Below are positions 18,642-27,994 of a DNA stretch of 61,587 nucleotides, piece by piece. The notes under the pieces were generated by a model. It saw only the letters and a list, made by a program, of their open reading frames with translations. It was not told the origin of the DNA and searched no databases. Every line of letters starts with the position of its first letter. Position 1 is the first letter of the stretch. The DNA comes from Bacillota bacterium. Its GTDB lineage: Bacteria; Bacillota; Clostridia; Lachnospirales; Lachnospiraceae. Location of the stretch: contig JAEZUM010000017.1 in the NCBI GenBank assembly GCA_023421075.1, forward strand, positions 1 to 61,587, in the 5' to 3' direction. The position numbers and the translations under genes were made by a program.

Positions 18642-18700
18642 CAAATTGAAACGATAATCATACGAGAGCAAGCTTTCTTCTTTTATCGTTTAAAATTTGC
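18642..18700. terminator. Hairpin after the moxR operon
   Basis: CAAATT-G-AAACGATAA (18642-18657) pairs with TTATCGTTT and AATTTG (up to about 18700), a 15-bp interrupted stem. It may serve as the operon terminator, or be part of the repeat copy B next to it. Confidence 0.55.
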
Positions 18701-18801
18701 AAGCGTAACTGTGTTAAAATAGCTTCTATGGATAGGGTAAATATGGTATACTGAAGATGTAATAAAATGAAATAAAATTTAAATGGAATGGGAGTGACTA
18801 T

Positions 18802-19437
18802 ATGAATAAGATAATTACAATCAGCAGGCAGTTTGGTAGTGGCGGTAGAGAAATCGGAGCAAAGCTGGCTAAGAAACTGGGAATTCCATTTTATGATAAT
18901 GAATTAATCTCAAGAGCGGCAAAGGAAAGCGGATTTGCGGAAGCAGCCTTTGAAAATGCAGAAAAAAAGGCCTCCAACAGTCTCCTTTATTCCCTGGCAA
19001 TGGGAATGAATGCTTATGGTAATCAGGATATCGGCTTTACCCACCTGTCCTTGGATGACCAGCTGTATCTTGCTCAGTCCAATGTGATTCGTAAGGTTGC
19101 AGAGGAAGGCCCTTGTGTCATTGTCGGGCGTTGTGCGGATTATGTGCTCCGAGATTTTAACAATGTAGTGAATATATTTATATGGGCTGACCTTGAAGCC
19201 AGGAAGAAGCGTGCCATAGAACAATATCATCTTAAGGAAAACAAAGCAGAAGAGGAGCTTGTTCGAACGGACCGTCGCAGAGCAAATTATTATAACTATC
19301 ATGCCAGCGAGAAATGGGGTAAGGCAGAGAATTATCATCTGGCTCTTAGAAGTGATTATGTCGGCATTGACAGTACAGTGGATTGTATCCTACAGTACCT
19401 GGAGTGCGGGGAAAGGGAGCAGGGCTTTATCAAATGA
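18802..19437 (+). CDS. Cytidylate kinase-like protein
   Basis: A 211-residue P-loop protein of the cytidylate-kinase-like family. It starts MNKIITISRQFGSGGREIG, whose GSGGREIG is the phosphate-binding loop, and has YDNELISRAA and the VGRCADYVL stretch at about 107. These proteins resemble Cmk but are separate from the housekeeping enzyme; many clostridia carry several. GGGAGTG precedes the ATG. The stop codon overlaps the start of the next gene (ATGA), so translation is coupled. The substrate is not established. Confidence 0.85.
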   Translation: MNKIITISRQFGSGGREIGAKLAKKLGIPFYDNELISRAAKESGFAEAAFENAEKKASNSLLYSLAMGMNAYGNQDIGFTHLSLDDQLYLAQSNVIRKVAEEGPCVIVGRCADYVLRDFNNVVNIFIWADLEARKKRAIEQYHLKENKAEEELVRTDRRRANYYNYHASEKWGKAENYHLALRSDYVGIDSTVDCILQYLECGEREQGFIK

Positions 19438-20618
19438 AATGGAAGGATAGGGTGAACTGGCAATATTTACAGATCTCTCTGTATGTGATTATTACTGTTG
19501 TTGTTATCTATGCACTGAGCTTGGTTGTCAAGAATGCACCAATGATTCTGGAGGGCTTGATGGATCGTCTCCGGTGGCTGCTGAATGTAAGTAAGCCGGT
19601 GATACTGGGATTTGTTTTTGCTTATCTAATGGATCCGGTGGTTGAGATGTTTGAACGCAGATATCGTAAGCTCAAGACAACCCGCTTCTTTAAGAAAATT
19701 GTTATGCCTCGGACCTGGGCAGCAGTTACCTCGGTTCTTCTTCTGGTAATTGCTGTTCTGGGTCTTGTTTCATTGCTTGTTTTTACCATTACGGACCAAA
19801 TTAAGCTTATTACGCTGGAGGATGTTATTAAATTGGGACAGGAATACCTGGCAGGCTTGAACAGCTTTGTTCATTCCATTCAGGAACGACTCGATAAGCT
19901 TGATATCGGGTCTCAGGAAATGGAGCAGTATGTAAAGGATGCTACGACATATCTTACTGACTTTATACGTTCCTTCATTAAAGGGACCATTAATTCGGCT
20001 ACCAATCTTTCAAAGCATCTGACAACCTTTATCTTTAGTTTTATCATCGGTTTTTATTTTATGATAGACGGAAGAATGTTTCTGTCGTATATAAGGAAGG
20101 TATGTAAGGCTTTGTTTCCGGATAGTCTGAATAAAGGGCTGAAGAAGATGATGAATGATCTGGATCAGGTATTTTCCGGTTATATAAGAGGGCAATTGAT
20201 TGACGCCTTTGTGATGATGTTTCTGATCAGTATCGTGTTATCCTTGACCGGCGTGAAATTTGCCATTGTAATCGGAATACTTGCCGGAATTGGTAATCTA
20301 ATTCCGTATTTCGGTCCGATTGTGGCATATATCAGTACCTCCCTGGTCTGCTTGATTAATCAGGATTTACGGACTTGGCTGGTTTCCATGATATTGTTAT
20401 TTTTAATACAGGCAATCGATGGTAATCTCATCGGTCCAAAGCTGTTAAGCAGCTCTATAAAGATACATCCGCTTATTATCATTGTATCAATTATTTTTGG
20501 AAGTGCACTGGGTGGATTTCTCGGTATGCTGCTGGCGGTTCCGGTTGGAGCATACCTTAAGCTTGTCTTTGCAAGATTTATTGACCACAGGCTTCAGAAG
20601 AAGCAAGAGCATAGTTAG
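19434..20618 (+). CDS. AI-2E family permease (PerM/YtvI-like)
   Basis: A 394-residue membrane protein with about eight helices. It has the family features FGPIVAYISTSL near residue 290, IQAIDGNLIGPKLL near 322, and a C-terminal pair of helices with GGFLGMLLAVP. Members include transporters of unknown substrate and, in some cases, autoinducer-2 or sodium-proton exchange. I start at ATG 19434, which overlaps the stop of the kinase-like gene by 4 nt. A frame extending upstream to 19383 lies inside that gene. Substrate is unknown. Confidence 0.87.
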   Translation: MKWKDRVNWQYLQISLYVIITVVVIYALSLVVKNAPMILEGLMDRLRWLLNVSKPVILGFVFAYLMDPVVEMFERRYRKLKTTRFFKKIVMPRTWAAVTSVLLLVIAVLGLVSLLVFTITDQIKLITLEDVIKLGQEYLAGLNSFVHSIQERLDKLDIGSQEMEQYVKDATTYLTDFIRSFIKGTINSATNLSKHLTTFIFSFIIGFYFMIDGRMFLSYIRKVCKALFPDSLNKGLKKMMNDLDQVFSGYIRGQLIDAFVMMFLISIVLSLTGVKFAIVIGILAGIGNLIPYFGPIVAYISTSLVCLINQDLRTWLVSMILLFLIQAIDGNLIGPKLLSSSIKIHPLIIIVSIIFGSALGGFLGMLLAVPVGAYLKLVFARFIDHRLQKKQEHS

Positions 20619-20657
20619 CGTATAGAGTAAGGTAATTTTTAACTAATTGTAAGGAAA

Positions 20658-20692
20658 AATTAAGAAATTAGGTAGTCATTAATTAAGAAATT
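20658..20692 (+). repeat. Two direct repeats upstream of the ABC module
   Basis: AATTAAGAAATT occurs at 20658-20669 and again at 20681-20692, a 23-nt period (about two helical turns). Such spacing is typical of direct-repeat sites bound by OmpR-type response regulators. They lie about 80 nt before the ABC ATPase gene. Confidence 0.45.
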
Positions 20693-20769
20693 TAGTGTAT
20701 GATTACTTATGATTAGTGTGAATAAAGGATTTGATAAGGATTCTGACCGCTTGGTAAGGAAGGTGTTAG

Positions 20770-21546
20770 ATGAACAATAAGGATGATAATATCATTGAAG
20801 TAAAAAATGTTAAGAAAATCTACCGGATGGGCAAGGAACGAATCAGTGCGGTTGACGATGTCAGCTTCACGATTAAACGTGGGGAGTTCTGTTGTCTGTA
20901 TGGTGTTTCCGGTTCCGGTAAATCAACTCTTTTGAATCTGATGGCAGGGATTGAGAAACTTACCGCCGGACAGATTATTATTAAGGGTAAGAATATACAT
21001 AAAATGAGTGAGAGAGGATTGGCTAAATTTCGCCAGGATAATCTGGGATTTGTATTCCAATCCTACAACCTGATGAATGCCATGACAGCGCTTGAGAATG
21101 TAGAGCTGCCACTGGTGTTTAAGCACATCAATGCCAAGAAGCGAAAAAAGATGGCAACGGATATGCTGATTAAGGTTGGACTGGGTCCAAGATTAAAGCA
21201 TAAACCCAAGGAAATGAGTGGAGGTCAGCAGCAAAGAGTCGGAATTGCGAGAGCATTTGTCAGTAATCCGGAGATTGTATTTGCAGATGAGCCTACCGGT
21301 AATCTGGATTCTAAGACCTCAAAGGAGGTTATGGATCTGATTAAGGAGATGGCAAAGGTAAATCATCAGACCATTGTAATGGTTACCCATGACCGAAGAT
21401 TAGCCGAATATGCGGATAAGATAATCCATATCTTTGATGGTAAGGTTGAGAATATAGAGTTAAAGGAAGTCAACCCGGAACAAGCAGATCCCGGAATAAT
21501 CAGTCAGGAGGAACAGACACATTCCGGTCAACCGGCTACAGCATAG
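20770..21546 (+). CDS. ABC transporter ATPase, MacB/LolD type
   Basis: A 258-residue ATPase. Walker A is SGSGKSTLLNLMAG near residue 46, the signature is MSGGQQQRVGIARA near 149, and Walker B is IVFADEPTGNLDS near 170. This is the class that drives FtsX/MacB-type mechanotransmission permeases rather than simple import. The matching permease lies three genes downstream (24338-25666). AAGGAAGGTG precedes the ATG. A direct repeat upstream may be a regulator site. Confidence 0.9.
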   Translation: MNNKDDNIIEVKNVKKIYRMGKERISAVDDVSFTIKRGEFCCLYGVSGSGKSTLLNLMAGIEKLTAGQIIIKGKNIHKMSERGLAKFRQDNLGFVFQSYNLMNAMTALENVELPLVFKHINAKKRKKMATDMLIKVGLGPRLKHKPKEMSGGQQQRVGIARAFVSNPEIVFADEPTGNLDSKTSKEVMDLIKEMAKVNHQTIVMVTHDRRLAEYADKIIHIFDGKVENIELKEVNPEQADPGIISQEEQTHSGQPATA

Positions 21547-21611
21547 TCCGTTCCGGTTAGCGGTATTAATCCATAAGAATAACATCAATTAAGGAAGAAG
21601 AGGGAAAGGGA

Positions 21612-24059
21612 ATGAAAGGAAAGTATAAAAAGATAAAAGTAATGATGATTGCTTTTGTATTAGTTATGATAAATGTCTTTGGCGGTGTATCAAATGCATA
21701 TGCTGCTGATGCAACCGCAGTAATCATGGCAGGAAAGATGGAGGATTCGGAGCTCTTACTTAAGCCGGGTCAAACGAAGCATGTAAGAGTGCCGGTGAAA
21801 GCACTCGGAGGACCCATGCAGAGTGCTATTGTTTCCGTATCCGCAGGCAGTGCGCCGTTTACCATGTCTCAGCCAAAATTAACGTTGGCAGATCAGTCTC
21901 CGGTAATGTACCTTTCGGATTATGGAACAACCTATGTGGATTTTGATATTAATGTAAAGGAGACTGCTAAGATAGGGTCCTATCCTGTAACAATCAAGGT
22001 GTCCAGCCCGGGGGCAGAAGGTATGAATACACTTACCCTGGAACCGGCTGTTAATTTTTATGTACAGAGTGAATTGACGCCGGCGCAGCTGACGATCAGT
22101 GAGGTAGCCATCAGTAATGCAATCATCGGTGGTCAGGCGGAGATCGCCTTCGTGCTGAAGAATGAAGGTGAAATTACCGCAAGAAATGCTTATTATAATA
22201 TTAACTACGGTACTACCGGGATCACCCCGAAGTACGCTACACCGAATATTAAGGTAGGCGACGTTGCTCCGGGACAGGTACAGTATGTGAGGCTTCCTGT
22301 CGGAATATTGTCCAATGCCGAGGCAGGTTTAAAGACATTAACCGCAACCTTTGAATATAAGGATACAGACGGAGTGAAAGGTACTGACGTACATCAGATT
22401 TATGTAGATGTGAAGAAGGATGAAAATGCTCCGGAGTTGATGATTGACAGCGTAACCTATGACGGTGATCTTAAGCCGGGAGCAAATGTGACCGTAAAGG
22501 CTGTGATCAGAAATTATGGCGGAGTAAAAGCAGACAGTGTAACAATTAAAATAGATGATGCAACCACCGGCTCCGACGGATTCTATAAGAATTATTTTAC
22601 GGACAGTATCGATGTAGGCGGTATCAAGGCAGATGCCAAGAAAGAAGTAGCAGTCCCGTTGAAGGTATCCAGCCAGGCAACCGGAGGCAACAAGAAGGTT
22701 AATCTGGTTTTGAATTATGAGGATAACAATAACAATAAATATACAGCTACCATTGCAATATATCCTGAGATTGCCGGCGGAGCTTCAAGCTCAAGCCTAA
22801 TTCTGAGCAATGTAAGACAGACTCCCGAACAACCGATCGCCGGTGATAACATGGTAGTATCCTTTGATCTTAAGAATGACAGTCGTTCTGATATTACCGA
22901 TGTCAAGATCTCACTTCCCGGGCTGGATGGCAGTACCTTTATACCGACCAGTTCCGAGCCATACATATTAGTAGATAAGATTGAGGCAGGCAAGACGAAG
23001 AAGGTTTCAATCTCTTTAAAGGTATCCGATGCTATCGCAGAGGGACTGAACAATCTTTCCGTGAAATACAGCTATTCCGGTAATACAACGCTTGATCCTG
23101 TTGTCATTCCGATTCGTAATGTTATTAACGACCTGGGAAGCAACAGCAAGCCGAAGCTGATCATCAGTAAGTATGTTACGGATGTCGAGGAATTAAGGGC
23201 AGGCGAAACCTTTAATTTCACTTTTGATATCTATAATACGCATTCATCGATATCTGCAAAGAACATCACAGTGACCTTAACACAGGCAGATAATATCTTC
23301 TCGGTAACTCAGGGCAGTAACAGCTTCTTTATCAGTAAGATTGCCCCCGGGGAGTCGGTACAGCAAAGTGTTGAGCTGAAGGTAAAGGCGGATGCAAGTA
23401 CAAAAGCATATCCCTTAAAGCTTACCATCGAATATGAGTATGAGGGTATTAAACCGAATCCGGAGACCGGTGAGGTTGGTGAGAAGAGAACGGAGGAACT
23501 TAATCTTCAGGCGGTCGAGAATTCAAGACCGGTTGTTGACTATGTGAATGTTTATTCTTGGGATGGTAATGTGGTAGCCGGTAATACGGCATCTCTATCC
23601 TTCGAGTTTTATAATATGGGAAGATCACCACTAAATAATGTTATTGCAACGGTAGAAGGTGATTTTACGAAAGCAGACGGTAACATGTATTTCCTTGGAA
23701 ATGTTGCTGCAGGTAGCTCGGGCTTAGCCGAGTTCGATGTAATTCCGAATATAGAAGGAACAGCAAATGGTTTGCTGAGAATAACCTTTGAAGACAGTAA
23801 CGGAGATAAAATAGAATTTACAAAAGAATTTCAGGCCGAAGTAATGCCGGCCACTGTATTTGATCCGGGTATGGAGAATGGCGGAGCCGGTGAAGTGTTC
23901 AACCCCGAGATGCCCGTGGCAAAGAAGGCAATATTACCTGTATGGTTATTTATTATTCTACAGCTTGTTATTGTAGCGGTATTTATTCCTGTGACAAGAA
24001 AGGTCATTATCAGTGTATACAAAGCAAAGCTTCGTAAAAAGGAACAGGAAGAAATCTAA
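21612..24059 (+). CDS. Large exported protein with five Ig-like repeats and C-terminal anchor
   Basis: An 815-residue protein with a signal peptide (hydrophobic at about 10-30, AYAADA cleavage region) and a C-terminal membrane helix at about 776-798 followed by a basic tail. The outside part has about five related beta-sandwich repeats of about 120 residues, beginning near 153, 272, 392, 512 and 638. Each opens with a short strand, then a turn of the type (I/K/R)xG(x)N/Q and NxG. They resemble CARDB / COG1361 adhesion-like domains. It is encoded between the ATPase and permease of an ABC module, so it is probably the extracellular partner. The ligand is unknown. Confidence 0.82.
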   Translation: MKGKYKKIKVMMIAFVLVMINVFGGVSNAYAADATAVIMAGKMEDSELLLKPGQTKHVRVPVKALGGPMQSAIVSVSAGSAPFTMSQPKLTLADQSPVMYLSDYGTTYVDFDINVKETAKIGSYPVTIKVSSPGAEGMNTLTLEPAVNFYVQSELTPAQLTISEVAISNAIIGGQAEIAFVLKNEGEITARNAYYNINYGTTGITPKYATPNIKVGDVAPGQVQYVRLPVGILSNAEAGLKTLTATFEYKDTDGVKGTDVHQIYVDVKKDENAPELMIDSVTYDGDLKPGANVTVKAVIRNYGGVKADSVTIKIDDATTGSDGFYKNYFTDSIDVGGIKADAKKEVAVPLKVSSQATGGNKKVNLVLNYEDNNNNKYTATIAIYPEIAGGASSSSLILSNVRQTPEQPIAGDNMVVSFDLKNDSRSDITDVKISLPGLDGSTFIPTSSEPYILVDKIEAGKTKKVSISLKVSDAIAEGLNNLSVKYSYSGNTTLDPVVIPIRNVINDLGSNSKPKLIISKYVTDVEELRAGETFNFTFDIYNTHSSISAKNITVTLTQADNIFSVTQGSNSFFISKIAPGESVQQSVELKVKADASTKAYPLKLTIEYEYEGIKPNPETGEVGEKRTEELNLQAVENSRPVVDYVNVYSWDGNVVAGNTASLSFEFYNMGRSPLNNVIATVEGDFTKADGNMYFLGNVAAGSSGLAEFDVIPNIEGTANGLLRITFEDSNGDKIEFTKEFQAEVMPATVFDPGMENGGAGEVFNPEMPVAKKAILPVWLFIILQLVIVAVFIPVTRKVIISVYKAKLRKKEQEEI

Positions 24060-24090
24060 TCTGGGTAGGCGTTGAGGATGGAGGATTAAA

Positions 24091-24348
24091 ATGGAAATAT
24101 TTACAGTAAATGGAATGTTGTTAGCAAAATCAGAGGTGGCGGTAAGTGAACCTGGATTTGATGCAGGAATGCCTACAGAAGAGGGCATGGTGGTTGATGC
24201 CATGGGAACAGGAGTGAAGGACCCACTGTTATCCTCTTGGCCTTTTGTAATCGGTATCTCGACTGTAGTTCTTGCAGTGAGTGTAGCCTTAGGTGTTCTC
24301 TTAGCAAAGAGAAAGATTAAAAAAGGAATTGAGTTATATGAGGATTAG
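24091..24348 (+). CDS. Small single-helix membrane protein of the ABC module
   Basis: An 85-residue protein with a polar N-terminal half, one membrane helix at about residues 51-71 (SWPFVIGISTVVLAVSVALG) and a short basic tail. No known family is recognised. GGAGG at 24080-24084 precedes the ATG. It overlaps the permease gene by 11 nt, so the two are probably translated together. An accessory or assembly subunit of the transporter is the simplest idea. Confidence 0.7.
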   Translation: MEIFTVNGMLLAKSEVAVSEPGFDAGMPTEEGMVVDAMGTGVKDPLLSSWPFVIGISTVVLAVSVALGVLLAKRKIKKGIELYED

Positions 24349-25666
24349 CGATTTGTTTAAAATGGGACTTCGTAATCTGTCCCGTAGAAAAGCAAGAACA
24401 GTACTGACAGTACTGGGTGTTGTAATCGGTTCCTTATCCATCATCATAATGAGATCCATCGGTTATGGTATGGAGAATAACTTTGAGTCTCAAGTTATGC
24501 AGCAAGGGGGACTGACTACAATTACCGTGAATACTTATGCGGATATCACTGATGAAGATGGTAACTGGATTGATATGAAGGAGCAGAAGCTGGATGACAG
24601 GCTGGTTGAGCAGATCCGTCAAATTGAGCATGTAAAAGCTGCCTCTCCGGTCATCCAGAAGAATGCAAGCCTATATAGCGGCAAATACATGGGTTGGATC
24701 TACATTACAGCCATGGAGTTGGATACCTTCGAGGCCTTTGATTTCCCGGCATTAGCTTATGGTACTTATCCGTCTGCCGAAGATAATACTCAGATAGTTT
24801 TCGGATCGGATATGCCCTATGAGTTCTATGACCCGAATTCCAGAGGGTATCATCCGGTACAGGTTGACCTTCAGAAGGATAAGGTGGTACTCAAGTTTAA
24901 CGAATTTCCGGTAAACGAGAAGAAAAAAGAGTTCAGCCTTCCCTTGAAGAATATTGCTAAGATGGAAAAGACGAATAGCGAATATGATTATAATACTTAT
25001 ATGGATCTGAAATATTTCAAGCAGCTTTATCGTAAGTATACGAATACCTTATCACTTGAAGACCGTAAGAAAGCAATGAGATCGATTGAAGAGTATCAGC
25101 AGATCAAACTAAATGTTGATAATATCGATAATGTCATCAAGGTACAGGAAGAGATCGAAAAGCTTGGTTTCCAATCCTATAGCATGATGCAATATCTAAA
25201 ACCGTTGCAGGAAGCTTCCAAGACGTTACAGATGGTACTCGGTGCCTTAGGTGCAGTTGCAATGGTAGTATCCGCGATCAGTATTGCCAATACCATGGTT
25301 ATGTCTATCTATGAGCGTACCAAGGAAATCGGTATCATGAAGGTTCTCGGATGTATTGTAACAGACATCCGAAAATTATTTCTTCTGGAAGCGGCAATCA
25401 TCGGCTTGTTTGGAGGGTTTATCGGGATTGCTCTTGGTTATTTGTCTTCCTTCTTGATCAATAAATTTGGAGCACCGGTATTCGGAGCTCTTATGTCCGG
25501 TAATTATATGTATGATATGACAAACACGAAATTTTCTATCATACCGATCTATCTGCCCTTCGCTGCATTGGCCATATCCGTGGCAGTTGGTCTTGCATCA
25601 GGTTATTTCCCTGCAAGACGTGCTACCAAGATTAGTGCAATTGAAGCAATGAAGACAGAGGGCTAA
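24338..25666 (+). CDS. ABC permease, FtsX/MacB family
   Basis: A 442-residue permease. The first helix follows the family opening MGLRNLSRRKARTVLTVLGV. A large extracytoplasmic MacB-PCD-type domain follows at about 60-290, then three C-terminal helices with SIANTMVMSIYERTKEIGIM and the ending PARRATKISAIEAMK. ATG 24338 has AAGGAAT upstream; an in-frame TTG at 24329 is less likely. With the ATPase, the Ig-repeat protein and the one-helix protein it forms a complete module. The role may be envelope signalling or export of a peptide; the substrate is unknown. Confidence 0.9.
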   Translation: MRISDLFKMGLRNLSRRKARTVLTVLGVVIGSLSIIIMRSIGYGMENNFESQVMQQGGLTTITVNTYADITDEDGNWIDMKEQKLDDRLVEQIRQIEHVKAASPVIQKNASLYSGKYMGWIYITAMELDTFEAFDFPALAYGTYPSAEDNTQIVFGSDMPYEFYDPNSRGYHPVQVDLQKDKVVLKFNEFPVNEKKKEFSLPLKNIAKMEKTNSEYDYNTYMDLKYFKQLYRKYTNTLSLEDRKKAMRSIEEYQQIKLNVDNIDNVIKVQEEIEKLGFQSYSMMQYLKPLQEASKTLQMVLGALGAVAMVVSAISIANTMVMSIYERTKEIGIMKVLGCIVTDIRKLFLLEAAIIGLFGGFIGIALGYLSSFLINKFGAPVFGALMSGNYMYDMTNTKFSIIPIYLPFAALAISVAVGLASGYFPARRATKISAIEAMKTEG

Positions 25667-25701
25667 AAGTAGCTGGTTAGAACATTCATATAATAAAGAC
25701 A

Positions 25702-25743
25702 GAAGCAGGTGCCGTTAATGAGCTGACCATTGGCACCTGCTTC
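25702..25743 (+). terminator. Hairpin after the ABC module
   Basis: A perfect 12-bp stem, GAAGCAGGTGCC (25702-25713) with GGCACCTGCTTC (25732-25743). There is no good T-tract after it, so it may also stabilise the 3' end. Confidence 0.7.
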
Positions 25744-25765
25744 GATTCGTCGGTTGAATGAATAA

Positions 25766-25793
25766 TTGATTTTTAAAGGAAATGTGTTATAAT
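25766..25793 (+). promoter_or_regulatory. Promoter of the zinc-ribbon gene
   Basis: TTGATT at 25766-25771, a 16-nt spacer and TATAAT at 25788-25793, about 30 nt before the gene. Confidence 0.65.
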
Positions 25794-25824
25794 AGAAAAA
25801 CAATAGAAATCGAGGTGAAAACCA

Positions 25825-26328
25825 ATGATATGTTATAACTGTGGAAGACAGATACAGAATGAAGCAGCAAATTTTTGTGAATATTGCGGAGCCTCCTTTC
25901 GAGAACCGTCGCAGGCGGCCAGGCCTGAGGCAGGTCAACCGTTTTATCATATACCGGGAGTACAGAAGGAAGCGTTCCGGATGAATGAACCAAATCAAAT
26001 GCTGGTGAGCCAGACCGGAATTCCGGAGAAGCCGATGGGCTTTATGAGTTGGCTTGGAACCTATTCGATCCTGGGAGCGTTATTATTTATCCCTTATTTC
26101 GGCTGGATTGGTTTTATCGCACTTCTGCTTTTTTGGGCATTCAGTAATAAGACCCCTGCCACCAAGAAGAACTGGGCAAGGGTAACCTTGATCTTTGTCG
26201 GAATTATGATAGTTTTTATCATGATTGCATTAATGGCATTCTCAAGTCTTTATTATAAAGAAATAATGAACGGAACCTTTGATTTTAACACCTATTATAA
26301 TAACATGATTAATAATCTGCAAAAATAA
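25825..26328 (+). CDS. Zinc-ribbon membrane protein
   Basis: A 167-residue protein that opens with a zinc-ribbon (Cys4 and Cys7, then Cys19 and Cys22, in CYNCGRQ and CEYCGAS). It has a proline-rich linker and two or three hydrophobic segments (about 73-110 and 118-145). Proteins of this build are common in clostridia and have no settled function. It has its own promoter; gltX follows after 23 nt and may be co-transcribed. Confidence 0.8.
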   Translation: MICYNCGRQIQNEAANFCEYCGASFREPSQAARPEAGQPFYHIPGVQKEAFRMNEPNQMLVSQTGIPEKPMGFMSWLGTYSILGALLFIPYFGWIGFIALLLFWAFSNKTPATKKNWARVTLIFVGIMIVFIMIALMAFSSLYYKEIMNGTFDFNTYYNNMINNLQK

Positions 26329-26351
26329 ACCAGGATGAGAGGAAGAACAAG

Positions 26352-27839
26352 ATGAGCACGATTAGAACCAGATTTGCACCCAGCCCTACCGGAAGGATGC
26401 ATGTAGGTAATCTACGAACAGCATTATATGAGTATTTAATCGCGAAGCATGAAGGAGGAACCTTCATACTTCGTATAGAGGACACGGATCAGGAGCGCCT
26501 TGTGGAAGGAGCTGTTGATATTATCTACCGTACCATACAGGGTACGGGATTAATTCATGATGAAGGGCCGGATAAGGATGGCGGTTATGGTCCCTATGTT
26601 CAGAGTGAACGTCAGGCAAGCGGAATCTATCTGGAGTATGCGAAGGAGCTGGTAGAGAAGGGAGCAGCCTATTATTGCTTCTGTACCAAGGAGCGTCTCG
26701 CCTCCTTAAAGACTGCGGTTGGAAATACCTCAGAGGAGGAGGAAGAAGAGACCAAGGAAGTAAAGGAGATCATCAAGTATGATAAGCATTGTCTTCATTT
26801 ATCCAAGGAGGAAGTAGAGGCAAAGCTGGCGGCTGGACTTCCTTATGTTATTCGCCAGAATAATCCTACTGAAGGCTCTACAACCTTTCATGATGCAATC
26901 TTTGGTGATATTACAGTAGATAATGATGAGCTGGATGATATGATATTAATCAAGTCCGATGGTTTCCCTACCTATAACTTTGCTAATGTTATTGATGATC
27001 ACATGATGAAAATCAGCCATGTGGTAAGAGGAAATGAATATCTTTCCTCAACACCCAAATATACAAGATTATACCAGGATTTTGGCTGGGAGGAGCCGGT
27101 ATATGTTCATCTTCCCCTGATTACCAATGAAGAGCATAAGAAATTGAGTAAGCGCAGTGGTCATTCCTCCTATGAGGATCTGCTGGAGCAAGGCTTTGTA
27201 TCAGAAGCGATTATCAATTTTGTAGCTCTTCTCGGTTGGAGCTCTTCCAATAATACAGAGATCATGTCTTTGGAGGAGTTGATTAAGGAGTTTGATTATA
27301 CTCATATCAATAAGGCTCCTGCTGTATTTGATATTGTAAAGCTACGTTGGATGAACGGTGAATACCTAAAGAATATGGACTTTGATAAGTACTATCAACT
27401 TGCTCTGCCATATATCACAGAGGTTGTGAAGAAGGATCTTGATACCAGCAGGATTGCAGCTCTGGTTAAGACCCGTATTGAGACTTTGGTGGATATTAAG
27501 GAGATCATCGATTTCTTTGAAGAGCTTCCTGAGTATGATATAGAGATGTACACTCATAAGAAGATGAAGACTGATGCACAAAGCTCTCTTAAGGTATTGC
27601 AGGATCTATTGCCGGAGTTTGAGGCTCTGGAGGATTATAGCGAAGCAGAGATTGAACGTGTTATTATGTCTTATATCGCAGAGCAGGGTATCAAGAACGG
27701 TCAAGGTTTATGGCCGGTTAGAACAGCAGTCTCCGGTAAGCAGTCAACACCGGGTGGAGCCTATGAGATTATGAGCATCCTTGGCAAGGAGGAAAGCCTT
27801 TACAGAATTAAGAAGGCAATTGAACTTCTTAGTGTATAA
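26352..27839 (+). CDS. gltX: Glutamyl-tRNA synthetase
   Basis: A 495-residue class I aminoacyl-tRNA synthetase that charges tRNA-Glu, and in many clostridia also tRNA-Gln, with glutamate. The HIGH-like site is PSPTGRMHVGN at the N-terminus and the KMSKS-like site is KLSKRSG near residue 263. RIEDTDQERL is also present. An acidic insertion (SEEEEEETKEVKE) near 130 is unusual but does not disturb the motifs. GAGAGGAAG precedes the ATG. Length is normal. Confidence 0.95.
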   Translation: MSTIRTRFAPSPTGRMHVGNLRTALYEYLIAKHEGGTFILRIEDTDQERLVEGAVDIIYRTIQGTGLIHDEGPDKDGGYGPYVQSERQASGIYLEYAKELVEKGAAYYCFCTKERLASLKTAVGNTSEEEEEETKEVKEIIKYDKHCLHLSKEEVEAKLAAGLPYVIRQNNPTEGSTTFHDAIFGDITVDNDELDDMILIKSDGFPTYNFANVIDDHMMKISHVVRGNEYLSSTPKYTRLYQDFGWEEPVYVHLPLITNEEHKKLSKRSGHSSYEDLLEQGFVSEAIINFVALLGWSSSNNTEIMSLEELIKEFDYTHINKAPAVFDIVKLRWMNGEYLKNMDFDKYYQLALPYITEVVKKDLDTSRIAALVKTRIETLVDIKEIIDFFEELPEYDIEMYTHKKMKTDAQSSLKVLQDLLPEFEALEDYSEAEIERVIMSYIAEQGIKNGQGLWPVRTAVSGKQSTPGGAYEIMSILGKEESLYRIKKAIELLSV

Positions 27840-27851
27840 AATGTAGATTTG

Positions 27852-27895
27852 ATCTGTATGGGATATGATCCTTATGGAGAATATTCCATACAGAT
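27852..27895 (+). terminator. Hairpin after gltX
   Basis: A 10-bp perfect stem, ATCTGTATGG (27852-27861) and CCATACAGAT (27886-27895), followed by a T-rich stretch. Confidence 0.65.
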
Positions 27896-27994
27896 TGCTA
27901 TTATTTCTTTTCCCTCTATCATCGATCTGGAATCAATCTTTATCGTACAATCTTCAAGTAATCCATAGTTTTCGTTAATAAGAAAGGTATATCT

